NCBI GenBank assembly: GCA_023417815.1
Contig: JAEZEI010000021.1
Coordinates: 1-64,000 of the forward strand
Direction: 5' to 3'
DNA: 64,000 bases
Source: Bacteroidota bacterium
Lineage (GTDB): Bacteria > Bacteroidota > Bacteroidia > Chitinophagales > Chitinophagaceae
Shown: positions 32,669 to 40,978 of the stretch, in pieces
Position numbering within the stretch: the first letter of the stretch is position 1
Layout of the letters: every line of letters begins with the position of its first letter
Program-made: the position numbers and the translations under genes
The notes under the pieces: generated by a model
What the model saw: only the letters and a program-made list of their open reading frames with translations
What the model was told of the DNA's origin: nothing
The model's database searches: none

Positions 32669-35329
32669 ATGGAACTGACTAAGAATTTTGAGCCCGCACA
32701 GGTAGAAGGGAAATGGTACAGGCACTGGATGGAGAAAGGCTATTTCAACAGCTATCCCGATGAAAGGCAGCCATTTACAGTGGTGATACCGCCGCCGAAT
32801 GTTACGGGGGTGCTGCATATGGGGCATACGCTGAATGAAACCGTACAGGATATTCTTGTGCGCAAGGCGCGGATGAGCGGCTTCAATGCCTGCTGGGTTC
32901 CGGGGTCAGACCATGCTTCCATTGCCACCGAGGCGAAAGTGGTTGCAATGCTCAGGGATAAAGGGATCAATAAGAATGACCTGAGCAGGGAAGAATTCCT
33001 GAAGTACGCATTTGAATGGAAAGAAAAATACGGCGGCATCATCTATAACCAGATCGAACGCCTGGGCTGCAGCGTTGACTGGAACCGCACCACTTTTACC
33101 ATGGACGAACATTATTACCAGGCGGTAATAAAAGTGTTCGTGGATCTTTATGAGAAAGGACTGATCTATCGTGGTGCAAGAATGATCAACTGGGATGTTG
33201 CAGCCAAAACTGCACTGAGCGACGAGGAAGTAGAATACAAAGACATCGACGGGAAACTTTACCACGTAAATTATAAACTGGATATCCCGGCGGGCGGGCA
33301 TATCACCATTGCAACACAGCGCCCTGAAACCATCATGGGTGATACAGCCATTTGTGTTAACCCGAATGATGAAAGGTACAGTCACCTTAAAGGCGCATTC
33401 GCGTACGTTCCATTGATCGACCGAAGGATACCGATCATTTTCGATGAGTATGTAGACCCGGCATTTGGTACGGGTGCGCTTAAAGTTACCCCTGCCCACG
33501 ACATCAACGATTATAATCTCGGGTTGAAACACAACCTGGAGATCGTGGATACGCTGAATGAAGATGGCACCATGAGCGAGGCCGCGCAATTATTCATCGG
33601 CATGGACCGCTTCGCGGCACGCAAAAAAATCATTGAAGAACTGCGCGAAAAAAATTATTTAGAAAAGGAAGAACAGTATAAGACCAGGCTGGGCTACAGC
33701 CAGCGTACGGGTGTGGTGGTTGAACCACGCATAAGCACCCAATGGTTTGTGAAAATGAAAGACCTGGCAAAGCCTGCACTTGATGCAGTGGTTTCCGGCG
33801 AGATTAAAATCCATCCAGGGGACAAATTCCTGGCGACTTATAAATACTGGCTCGAGAATGTAAAGGACTGGTGCATCAGCCGCCAGTTATGGTGGGGACA
33901 ACAGATACCAGCGTGGTACGACAATGAAGGCAGGATGGTGGTTGCAGAATCAGAAGAATCGGCCAGGGAAAAATTCCGAACAACTTATAACGCTGCGCCC
34001 GGATTAAAACGCGATGAAGATGTACTCGACACCTGGTTCTCTTCCTGGCTTTGGCCGATGGAAGTGTTCAAAGGAATAAGCGATCCCGGCAACAAGGAAG
34101 CACAATATTATTATCCCGGGAATGTACTGGTGACGGGGCAGGACATTATTTTCTTCTGGGTTGCACGAATGGTGATGGCAGGTTATGAATATGAAAAGCA
34201 AAAACCATTCAATGATGTGTACTTCACGGGAATGGTGCGCGATAAGCAGGGAAGGAAGATGAGCAAAAGCCTTGGGAACAGTCCTGACCTCCTGGAGCTT
34301 ATCGACCGGTTCGGCGCCGACGCGGTGCGTTTCGGGATCATGATCTCTTCTCCTGCAGGTAATGATCTTTTGTTTGATGAAGCTTCTCTTGAACAGGGAA
34401 GGAATTTCAATAACAAAATGTGGAATGCGCTGAAGCTGATAAAACTGTGGGAAGGCCGCAGGCAGGGTGATGCGCTTGAGAATAACGATATAAGCTGGCT
34501 TACGGGCAGGATAACCCACAGCGAAGTTTATGATAAAGAGAACTTTCCTGTGCATTGGTTCAGCAGCAGGCTGAGCGAGGCAACCAATGAAGTAAACGAA
34601 CTTATGAAGCAGTTCCGGCTTTCAGAAGCGTTGAAGGTTCTTTACTCGCTGATATGGGATGATTTCTGCAGTTGGTATCTTGAATGGGTAAAACCCGGGA
34701 TGAATGAAGCACCGGATGATTTCACCATGCGCAGCACGAAGGAATTCTTCAGGAACCTGGTGCAACTTCTGCATCCATTCATGCCATTCATTACTGAGGA
34801 GATCTATCATCTTCTTGATGGCGAAGGCGACCTGTGCATAAGGCAATTCCAAACAACGAAGGAACCCGGTAAAGATCTTCTTGCAAAAGGAAACCTTTTG
34901 AAGAACGCGATCACCACACTTCGCGACAGCAGGAATAAGATCCAACTAAAACCAAAGGAAACAATAGAGTTGATCATAGACACGCAGGACAATACTCTTT
35001 ATGAAGATGTGAAAGCCCTGCTGTCAAAGCAGGTGAATGCAACATCTATCCGGTTCAGCAATGAAGCGATCACTGATGCTGTAACCACTGTGTGCGGAAG
35101 GGATAAATTTTACATTAAGACAGAAAAGCCGCTGTCAAACCCCAAACAAAAAGATGATCTTGAAAAAGAACTTATTCACCTTCGGAACTTCCTCGCCTCA
35201 GTAGAGAAAAAGCTTGGCAATGAAAAGTTCGTTACGAATGCAAAACCTGAAGTGATCGCGCTGGAACGCAAGAAGCAGAGTGATGCAATGGAAAAGATAA
35301 AGGTGATCGAAGAAAGCCTCAGGAACTGA
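32669..35329 (+). CDS. valS: Valine--tRNA ligase
   Basis: An 886-residue class I aminoacyl-tRNA synthetase that charges tRNA-Val. The start is the ATG at 32669 (MELTKNFEPAQVEGKWYRHW); the open frame upstream is only the mirror of the exonuclease gene. Catalytic motifs are HMGH (50-53) and KMSKS (530-534). The editing domain is the large insert between them. The C-terminal arm (about 825-885) is a coiled coil: KQKDDLEKELIHLRNFLA onward. Length is normal for bacterial ValRS. Its 3' end overlaps the GNAT gene by 11 bp on the other strand. Confidence 0.97.
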   Translation: MELTKNFEPAQVEGKWYRHWMEKGYFNSYPDERQPFTVVIPPPNVTGVLHMGHTLNETVQDILVRKARMSGFNACWVPGSDHASIATEAKVVAMLRDKGINKNDLSREEFLKYAFEWKEKYGGIIYNQIERLGCSVDWNRTTFTMDEHYYQAVIKVFVDLYEKGLIYRGARMINWDVAAKTALSDEEVEYKDIDGKLYHVNYKLDIPAGGHITIATQRPETIMGDTAICVNPNDERYSHLKGAFAYVPLIDRRIPIIFDEYVDPAFGTGALKVTPAHDINDYNLGLKHNLEIVDTLNEDGTMSEAAQLFIGMDRFAARKKIIEELREKNYLEKEEQYKTRLGYSQRTGVVVEPRISTQWFVKMKDLAKPALDAVVSGEIKIHPGDKFLATYKYWLENVKDWCISRQLWWGQQIPAWYDNEGRMVVAESEESAREKFRTTYNAAPGLKRDEDVLDTWFSSWLWPMEVFKGISDPGNKEAQYYYPGNVLVTGQDIIFFWVARMVMAGYEYEKQKPFNDVYFTGMVRDKQGRKMSKSLGNSPDLLELIDRFGADAVRFGIMISSPAGNDLLFDEASLEQGRNFNNKMWNALKLIKLWEGRRQGDALENNDISWLTGRITHSEVYDKENFPVHWFSSRLSEATNEVNELMKQFRLSEALKVLYSLIWDDFCSWYLEWVKPGMNEAPDDFTMRSTKEFFRNLVQLLHPFMPFITEEIYHLLDGEGDLCIRQFQTTKEPGKDLLAKGNLLKNAITTLRDSRNKIQLKPKETIELIIDTQDNTLYEDVKALLSKQVNATSIRFSNEAITDAVTTVCGRDKFYIKTEKPLSNPKQKDDLEKELIHLRNFLASVEKKLGNEKFVTNAKPEVIALERKKQSDAMEKIKVIEESLRN

Positions 35330-35816
35330 CAGGCCAGGTCATTATATAATCATTCATAAAATATCCGCGGCCAATAGGAAGGTCAACTTCGTGGGAAACT
35401 GAAAAACCTTGCCTTTTGTAAAAGGTCTGCGCCCTGTTATTGCGGTTTACATTCAGCTCCACCGTTCTAAAATTTTCTGCTGCAGCAAATTGTTTTACAT
35501 CCTCCAGGAGAAAACGTCCTGCTCCCCTGCCCTGGATGGAAGGATCAACATAAAGTTTGTTCAAACGAAGAATTGAAGGTTCGTCTTCTTTAGAAGATAC
35601 AGAAGAAAAACCGGCCGGCCTGTCATCGATCGTACAAATGCGGAACCTGTGGCCCGAATCAAATTGTTCCTGGAGCGAGGGAATACTGTAAAACAAATTG
35701 AGCATGTATTGAAGCTGTTCCAGGGAAAGGATCTCTTTGTAGGCCTCGGGCCATGTTACGAGGGCAATGTCGCGAACAATATTGAGCTGATCCCTTGCTG
35801 CAGTGAAGAGCTGCAT
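35319..35816 (-). CDS. GNAT-family N-acetyltransferase
   Basis: A 165-residue GNAT. The acetyl-CoA site is in LNKLYVDPSIQGRGAGRFLL (strand beta4 and the Q/R-x-x-G-x-G/A pyrophosphate loop at about 90-105). The following NVNRNNRAQTFYKRQGF is the typical motif B. The substrate is not predictable from sequence. It overlaps the 3' end of valS (convergent) by 11 bp. The upstream gene's stop shares a base with its ATG (TAATG), so the two are probably coupled. Confidence 0.9.
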   Translation of the reverse strand: MQLFTAARDQLNIVRDIALVTWPEAYKEILSLEQLQYMLNLFYSIPSLQEQFDSGHRFRICTIDDRPAGFSSVSSKEDEPSILRLNKLYVDPSIQGRGAGRFLLEDVKQFAAAENFRTVELNVNRNNRAQTFYKRQGFSVSHEVDLPIGRGYFMNDYIMTWPVSS

Positions 35817-36256
35817 TATTTCACGGTGATTTTAATATCCGGTGCATACATCACCCTGCCGCTTTTATCCTTTACAATTATGTCGAAGAAATAAAGCAAT
35901 TCTCCCGGCTGCAGTTCTTCACGGATACTTTTCACCCAGATCGCAGGTAACGGAGATTCACGGAAGCGTTGTGATTGCAGGGATGTGCTGTGGGAAACTT
36001 TTCCCTCCTCGTTTTCTATTGCAATATTTTTCCTGTAAAGAAACTGGTACGAGGAAACGGTGTAAATATTCTGTTTGTCGTCAACGATCTTCAGTGGCTG
36101 ACCGAGCAATGCGGAAGCATCTGAAAGGTTCCTGGTGGCAGAATCCTTAACAGTTCCGATATAGGCGGACAATTTCGGCGGTTTTATCTTTTGTTGTCCG
36201 GAAGACTGAAAAGATATGGTCAGCAAAACTGAGAAGAAAAATATAAATGTTCTCAT
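35816..36256 (-). CDS. Exported protein with GldM C-terminal-like strands
   Basis: A 146-residue protein with signal peptide MRTFIFFFSVLLTISFQSSG. The C-terminal part ELQPGELLYFFDIIVKDKSG is reminiscent of the last domain of the T9SS motor protein GldM (KPGDRLYFEDI type). The rest (SAYIGTVKDSATRNLSDA) also fits a beta-sandwich. It is much shorter than GldM and lacks its transmembrane anchor, so it would be a secreted single-domain relative. I hold this similarity as moderate only. Confidence 0.5.
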   Translation of the reverse strand: MRTFIFFFSVLLTISFQSSGQQKIKPPKLSAYIGTVKDSATRNLSDASALLGQPLKIVDDKQNIYTVSSYQFLYRKNIAIENEEGKVSHSTSLQSQRFRESPLPAIWVKSIREELQPGELLYFFDIIVKDKSGRVMYAPDIKITVK

Positions 36257-36309
36257 GTTACGAAGCTACATATTAATATACTGGAGGGCTGGTTAATTAA
36301 CGTTTGTAA

Positions 36310-37050
36310 TTAATTAACTGCAAATTCCATCCGGATGGTTATGGACCCTGTTTTATTACGGCTGGAGGTATTGAACGTTCCGCCGTAGCTGTAGTCTTCG
36401 TTGCTGTTCTTTCCTGTGATCTGGAAGACCCCGGTATTGGCTTTTTTCAGCCTGCCCAGTTTCGAACCTGCATTTTCAGCAATGGTTTCTGCGCGCTGGC
36501 GGGCATCCTTACTTGCCTCAGCCAAAAGCTGCATTTTCACTTCGGTGAGCTTCGTATTATAGTATGCAGGCGCCTGGGAGTTGAATTCAACCCCGCTTTC
36601 GATAAGTTCAGTCACCTCGCGGGAGATCTTTTCGATCTTATCAACATTGGAAGACTCCACTTTTACCGTTTGCCTGAGATTATATCCGGTGAATTCCTGC
36701 CCCAGCGAACGGCCATTTATATCCTGGCGGTATTCGAATTCCTTATTCAGTTCAACCGAAGAAAAGATCATTTCATTTGCTGCTACACCTTTCCCGGCCA
36801 GGTAACTTCTTATAGTGTTCTCATCTGCCTTTAACTGGGCGTATGCGGAACGCAGGTCCAGCGATTTCCTGGCATAAAATCCTGTCCAGACGATCAGGTC
36901 GGAATTGAAATCCTTTTCCGCCAGCCCGGTTACCACGATCGTTTCCCCCGAAGATGTCCTGAACTTAAGCGCTCCCGCCACCAGGAAAAAACAAATTATC
37001 ATGGCTACACCAAGTATCAAAGCGGCAATAGTGATCCTGTTATTATTCAT
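36310..37050 (-). CDS. SIMPL-domain (DUF541) protein
   Basis: A 246-residue protein with an N-terminal membrane anchor (residues 7-29) and an extracytoplasmic SIMPL domain. The pattern ETIVVTGLAEKDFNSDLIVW opens the domain, and SKDARQRAETIAENAG in its C-terminal half is the usual helix. Members form large oligomeric rings in the periplasm or membrane and are called by analogy to a protein interacting with mouse Pelle-like kinase. No function is set for bacteria. Its ATG is at 37050; no other gene follows closely on this strand. Confidence 0.9.
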   Translation of the reverse strand: MNNNRITIAALILGVAMIICFFLVAGALKFRTSSGETIVVTGLAEKDFNSDLIVWTGFYARKSLDLRSAYAQLKADENTIRSYLAGKGVAANEMIFSSVELNKEFEYRQDINGRSLGQEFTGYNLRQTVKVESSNVDKIEKISREVTELIESGVEFNSQAPAYYNTKLTEVKMQLLAEASKDARQRAETIAENAGSKLGRLKKANTGVFQITGKNSNEDYSYGGTFNTSSRNKTGSITIRMEFAVN

Positions 37051-37132
37051 GAGTTAAATATAACCTGTTTCCCTGTTTTTTTGCAACCCCCGCATGGATA
37101 GGCCGAATTTTAACGAAACCTACCCGGTTCGG

Positions 37133-37187
37133 TGTTGGTGAGAACACCAACACAGGATGCGTCAAAATGTTGGTGAGAACACCAACA
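37133..37187. repeat. Two identical hairpins, TGTTGGTG-AGAA-CACCAACA
   Basis: The 20-bp inverted repeat occurs at 37133-37152 and 37168-37187, start to start 35 bp. It lies between the SIMPL gene and the Lrp gene's stop, without a T-run. It looks like a REP-type element rather than a terminator. Confidence 0.8.
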
Positions 37188-37195
37188 CGGGCTCA

Positions 37196-37684
37196 TCAAA
37201 CCACTTTATGCGTATCCTTAATGATCCCGATCACGAACACACTCTGCACCTGCCCTACATTATCGGTCTGGCTTAGTTTGTTCACGTGAAAATCATAGTA
37301 AGCGTTCATGTCCTGGCAAAGCACCTTTAGCATGAAGTCAAATTCACCGCTGATGTTGTAACATTCCGTAACCTCGCTCATGTTCATAATTGTTTCAATA
37401 AAATGTTTTCCTGCGGTGCGGTTATGTTCCTTGAGGGAAACGTAGCAGATCACCATCAGCCCTTTGGCAACCTTAGTATGATCTACCAGGGTGGCATATT
37501 GTTTTATTATCCCGGATTGTTCCATCCGTTTTATACGCTCGTGCACGGGAGTTGTACTTAAATGAACCTGGCCGGCGATCTCTTTCACCGTTATTCGTGC
37601 ATTATCCTGCAATAATCTCAGGATCGCCAGGTCTTTTGCGTCCAGTGCAGGAAAAGCTCCTGTTTGGGAGGATAATTCTGCCAT
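37196..37684 (-). CDS. Lrp/AsnC-family transcriptional regulator
   Basis: A 162-residue regulator. The N-terminal winged HTH is LDAKDLAILRLLQDNARITVKEIAGQVHLSTTPVHERIKRMEQSG (about 14-58). The C-terminal RAM/ASNC domain (about 70-150) holds the effector. Effectors of such proteins are amino acids or related metabolites. It is divergent from ahcY (111 bp between starts), and three phased direct repeats lie in that gap, so control of ahcY and of itself is a reasonable inference. Confidence 0.92.
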   Translation of the reverse strand: MAELSSQTGAFPALDAKDLAILRLLQDNARITVKEIAGQVHLSTTPVHERIKRMEQSGIIKQYATLVDHTKVAKGLMVICYVSLKEHNRTAGKHFIETIMNMSEVTECYNISGEFDFMLKVLCQDMNAYYDFHVNKLSQTDNVGQVQSVFVIGIIKDTHKVV

Positions 37685-37693
37685 CGCTTAGAA

Positions 37694-37765
37694 TTTTATT
37701 CTTTCAAAATAATACAATTTTGAGTTTTATTCTAAAATATTGAAAGTTCTATATGTTTTTATTCT
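37694..37765. promoter_or_regulatory. Three TTTTATTCT direct repeats between lrp-like gene and ahcY
   Basis: TTTTATTCT starts at 37694, 37725 and 37757, spaced 31 and 32 bp, near three helical turns. The last copy overlaps the ahcY promoter region between -33 and -7. Phased direct repeats are typical of sites wrapped by Lrp-type oligomers, but binding is inferred. Confidence 0.45.
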
Positions 37766-37772
37766 AAAGGGT

Positions 37773-37780
37773 TAGTTTTG
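37773..37780 (+). promoter_or_regulatory. -7 element for ahcY
   Basis: TAGTTTTG matches TAnnTTTG; the ATG at 37796 begins 15 bp past its end. Confidence 0.55.
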
Positions 37781-37795
37781 TTCAAAATTTAAAAC

Positions 37796-39124
37796 ATGTC
37801 GAATACAACCGTAAAAGGAATTGATTTTGACCTTAAGTATAAGGTTAAGGATATGAGCCTGGCTGAATGGGGCCGTAAAGAAATACGCCTTGCAGAAGCA
37901 GAAATGCCAGGTTTGATGTCTATCCGCGAAGAGTATGCTGCCAGCCAGCCATTGAAAGGCGCGCGCATAGCAGGATGCCTTCACATGACCATCCAGACCG
38001 CAGTTTTGATCGAAACACTTGTTGCCCTGGGTGCAGAAGTAAAATGGAGCTCATGCAACATCTTCTCTACGCAAGACCAGGCCGCAGCAGCTATCGCAGC
38101 AGCAGGCATCGGTGTTTATGCATGGAAAGGACAAACACAGGAAGAAGCTGACTGGTGCATTGAACAAACTTTGTTCTTCGGAAGCGCTGATCGTCCTTTG
38201 AATATGATCCTTGACGATGGCGGTGATCTTACTAATATGGTATTTGATAAATACCCTGAGCTGATCGCAAACATTAAAGGACTGAGTGAAGAAACCACTA
38301 CCGGTGTTCACCGTCTTTACGAGCGCATGGCAAAAGGAACGCTTCCTATCCCTGCGATCAATGTGAACGATTCAGTTACCAAATCAAAATTCGATAACAA
38401 ATACGGTTGCAAAGAAAGTCTTGTGGATTCTATCCGCCGTGCTACCGATGTAATGATGGCTGGTAAAGTTGCTGTTGTTGGTGGTTATGGTGATGTGGGT
38501 AAAGGTTCAGCAGAAAGTTTAAGAGGAGCAGGTGCACGTGTGATCGTTACAGAGATCGATCCTATCTGTGCTTTACAAGCTGCAATGGACGGCTTTGAAG
38601 TAAAGAAAATGATAGATGCGGTTAAAGAAGCCGACATCATCGTTACTGCGTCCGGTTGTCGCGATCTTATCACGGAAGCTCACTTCCGCCTGATGAAGGA
38701 TAAAGCTATCGTTTGTAACATCGGTCACTTCGATATCGAGATCGACATGGCCTGGCTGAATAATAACTACGGAAAAACGCGTAACACCATCAAGCCGCAG
38801 GTTGATCTTTATACCATCGACGGTAAGGATATCATCGTTCTTGCTGAAGGACGTCTTGTAAACCTGGGCTGTGCTACTGGTCACCCAAGTTTTGTGATGA
38901 GTAACTCCTTCACGAACCAAACCCTTGCCCAAATAGAACTGTGGACCAATTCTGATAAATATGAGAACAAGGTTTACGTTCTTCCAAAGCATCTTGATGA
39001 GAAAGTAGCGAGGCTGCATCTTGCCAAGATCGGTGTTGAACTTGAAGTACTTTCTGATGCCCAGGCCGAATATCTGGGAATTTCAAAAGAAGGTCCGTTC
39101 AAAACAGATATGTATAGGTATTAA
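37796..39124 (+). CDS. ahcY: Adenosylhomocysteinase
   Basis: A 442-residue NAD-dependent enzyme that cleaves S-adenosylhomocysteine to adenosine and homocysteine, clearing the product of methyl transfers. Recognisable segments are AGCLHMTIQTAVLIETL (substrate domain), CNIFSTQDQAAAAIA, VAVVGGYGDVGKGSAESL (NAD-binding glycine loop, about 223-240) and the C-terminal YLGISKEGPFKTDMYRY ending typical of the whole family. Length is normal. It has its own promoter and terminator. Divergent from an Lrp/AsnC-type gene. Confidence 0.97.
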   Translation: MSNTTVKGIDFDLKYKVKDMSLAEWGRKEIRLAEAEMPGLMSIREEYAASQPLKGARIAGCLHMTIQTAVLIETLVALGAEVKWSSCNIFSTQDQAAAAIAAAGIGVYAWKGQTQEEADWCIEQTLFFGSADRPLNMILDDGGDLTNMVFDKYPELIANIKGLSEETTTGVHRLYERMAKGTLPIPAINVNDSVTKSKFDNKYGCKESLVDSIRRATDVMMAGKVAVVGGYGDVGKGSAESLRGAGARVIVTEIDPICALQAAMDGFEVKKMIDAVKEADIIVTASGCRDLITEAHFRLMKDKAIVCNIGHFDIEIDMAWLNNNYGKTRNTIKPQVDLYTIDGKDIIVLAEGRLVNLGCATGHPSFVMSNSFTNQTLAQIELWTNSDKYENKVYVLPKHLDEKVARLHLAKIGVELEVLSDAQAEYLGISKEGPFKTDMYRY

Positions 39125-39144
39125 TAAGCAATTATTTTAATACG

Positions 39145-39174
39145 AAAGCCCGGTTATTACACCGGGCTTTTTGT
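39145..39174 (+). terminator. Terminator of ahcY
   Basis: Stem AAAGCCCGGT/ACCGGGCTTT (39145-39170) with T-run, 20 bp past the stop. Confidence 0.88.
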
Positions 39175-39184
39175 TGCAGGTTAA

Positions 39185-39216
39185 TTGTAAAAATTTTCTG
39201 AGTATCAGTATATTTG
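39185..39216 (+). promoter_or_regulatory. Promoter of the signalling operon
   Basis: TTG at 39185-39187, 21 bp spacer, then TATATTTG (39209-39216): an exact match for -33/-7. The ATG at 39226 follows. It excludes the TTG at 39214 as start codon because that lies in the -7 box. Confidence 0.7.
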
Positions 39217-39225
39217 AAGATATAC

Positions 39226-39678
39226 ATGAAACACACGCGTACTTTTTTACTGGTTGATGATGATACGGATGATGCCCTCTTATTCGGGGAAGTACTGGAG
39301 GACGTTAACCCCACGATCCGCCTGCTAACAGCAACCGACGGCATTAAGGCGCTTGAGGCACTCAGCAATGATGATGACATCCCGGAAATTATTTTCCTTG
39401 ACCTTAACATGCCCAGGATGGATGGAAAGGAATGTCTTGCAGAAATAAAAGCTGATGAAAGGCTGAAGGACGTAAAGGTGATCATCTATACAACCTCCTC
39501 CCATTCTGCAGACGTTGAGCAAACTATGCAGATGGGTGCAACCGCTTTCATCACCAAGCCTTCCAATATCCATGATCTGCGTAACATATTAAGCTCGATA
39601 TCTTCTGCCCAGCCAGGCAGGCTTCAGCAAACCCTTAGCAGGCTATGCGAAAACCCGGGCACATTCATAATTTGCTGA
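39226..39678 (+). CDS. Single-domain response regulator
   Basis: A 150-residue receiver-only protein. The acidic pair is in LLVDDDTDDALLF, the phospho-acceptor Asp in IIFLDLNMPRMDG, and the Lys in ITKPS. The C-terminal tail (about 130-150) is short and without output domain. It resembles the CheY-like receivers in which the whole response is by protein binding. It is 28 bp upstream of the receiver-histidine-kinase gene, so it heads the signalling operon. Confidence 0.9.
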   Translation: MKHTRTFLLVDDDTDDALLFGEVLEDVNPTIRLLTATDGIKALEALSNDDDIPEIIFLDLNMPRMDGKECLAEIKADERLKDVKVIIYTTSSHSADVEQTMQMGATAFITKPSNIHDLRNILSSISSAQPGRLQQTLSRLCENPGTFIIC

Positions 39679-39706
39679 AATAACAGCCGGCTAAACGTAT
39701 TAACGT

Positions 39707-40978
39707 ATGATCCTGATCGTTGATGATAAGCCTGAGAACCTGCTTTCATTAAAAAAGTTGTTAGAAATAAATGGTTTTCAAACCGACTGCGCACAGTCTG
39801 GAGAGGAAGCACTGAGGTTGATCCTGAAAAAGAATTATTCTCTGATCATACTTGATGTTCAGATGCCGGGGATGGATGGATTTGAACTTGCAGAAACCAT
39901 ATCTGGTTACAGTAAATCCAGAGGTATTCCCATCATCTTTCTTTCAGCGGTAAATGTGAACAAGCAATTCATCACCAAAGGCTATGCTTCCGGGGGACTT
40001 GACTATATCACTAAACCATTTGACCCTGACCTGCTTCTGCTGCGCGTTTCAACTTTGCACAGGCTTTATGACAGGGAAAGAAAATTAAATGAAACGCAGG
40101 CAAAACTTGAAGCGGAAATAGAAACGAGGAAGAAAGCCGAGGAAGCTTTACAGCATGCCAACCAGTTCCTGGAAAACAAGATAAATGAAAGAACTGCAGA
40201 ATTGCTGGAACTTAACCGAGATCTTGAAGCAAGTAATGCCGAACTACAGCAATACGCCTACCTGGCATCGCATGATCTCCAGGAACCATTAAGAAAGATC
40301 ACAACTTTTACCAGCCTTCTGTCTGAAAAGTTCCTTAAGGATATCCCGGGCGCTGAGCTCTATATGAACAAGATCATTTCATCATCCGAAAGAATGCGGA
40401 AACTGATCAATGATCTGCTAAACTTTTCCCGTTTGTCTGCCAGCGAAAATTTTGTTTCAACACAACTAAAGGAAGTGATCCAGGATGCATTGGTAGATCT
40501 TGAGCTGGCCATTGAAGAAAAGAATGCGCAAATTGAGATCGGGGATCTTCCGGAAGTAGAGATCATTCCAGGCCAGATGCGACAGGTATTCCAGAATCTT
40601 ATCAGCAATTCACTAAAATTCAGCAAGCCCGGAATTCCGGCGGAAATAAGGATCTGGGGAGAATACACCAACTCACCCTCCCTGCACGGCCAGGCGTCAG
40701 CAACAGGCGAATATATCCGGCTGTTCGTTCAGGATAACGGAATAGGATTCGACGATAAATATATTGACAAGATCTTCACGCTCTTCCAGCGCCTGCATGC
40801 GCGAAATGAATTTGAAGGTACCGGGATTGGCCTGGCGATAGTTAAGAAGATCATCGAAAAGCATAACGGGACCCTCACTGCACGCAGCCAGGAGGGCGAA
40901 GGCACAACCTTCATCATCTTGCTACCATTGAAAAAGCAACATCAAAATAATTTCAGCCTTACAGCTACACAATCATGA
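39707..40978 (+). CDS. Receiver - coiled coil - histidine kinase
   Basis: A 423-residue cytoplasmic kinase with no membrane segment. Residues 1-118 are a receiver (ILIVDDKPE, IILDVQMPGMDGF, ITKPFD). A coiled coil spans about 125-185 (LNETQAKLEAEIETRKKAEEAL). HisKA: phospho-acceptor H189 in LASHDLQEPLRKI. The HATPase_c domain ends the protein (NLISNSLKFS, DNGIGF, FEGTGIGLAIVKKI). The order REC-coil-HK is typical of phytochrome-like and chemosensory-coupled kinases. It overlaps the next gene by 4 bp (ATGA). Confidence 0.93.
   Translation: MILIVDDKPENLLSLKKLLEINGFQTDCAQSGEEALRLILKKNYSLIILDVQMPGMDGFELAETISGYSKSRGIPIIFLSAVNVNKQFITKGYASGGLDYITKPFDPDLLLLRVSTLHRLYDRERKLNETQAKLEAEIETRKKAEEALQHANQFLENKINERTAELLELNRDLEASNAELQQYAYLASHDLQEPLRKITTFTSLLSEKFLKDIPGAELYMNKIISSSERMRKLINDLLNFSRLSASENFVSTQLKEVIQDALVDLELAIEEKNAQIEIGDLPEVEIIPGQMRQVFQNLISNSLKFSKPGIPAEIRIWGEYTNSPSLHGQASATGEYIRLFVQDNGIGFDDKYIDKIFTLFQRLHARNEFEGTGIGLAIVKKIIEKHNGTLTARSQEGEGTTFIILLPLKKQHQNNFSLTATQS

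Noticed and set aside
37133..37187. Tandem terminators of the Lrp-type gene
   Set aside because: Stems are symmetrical but there is no T-run on either strand, and two identical copies at 35 bp are unusual for terminators.
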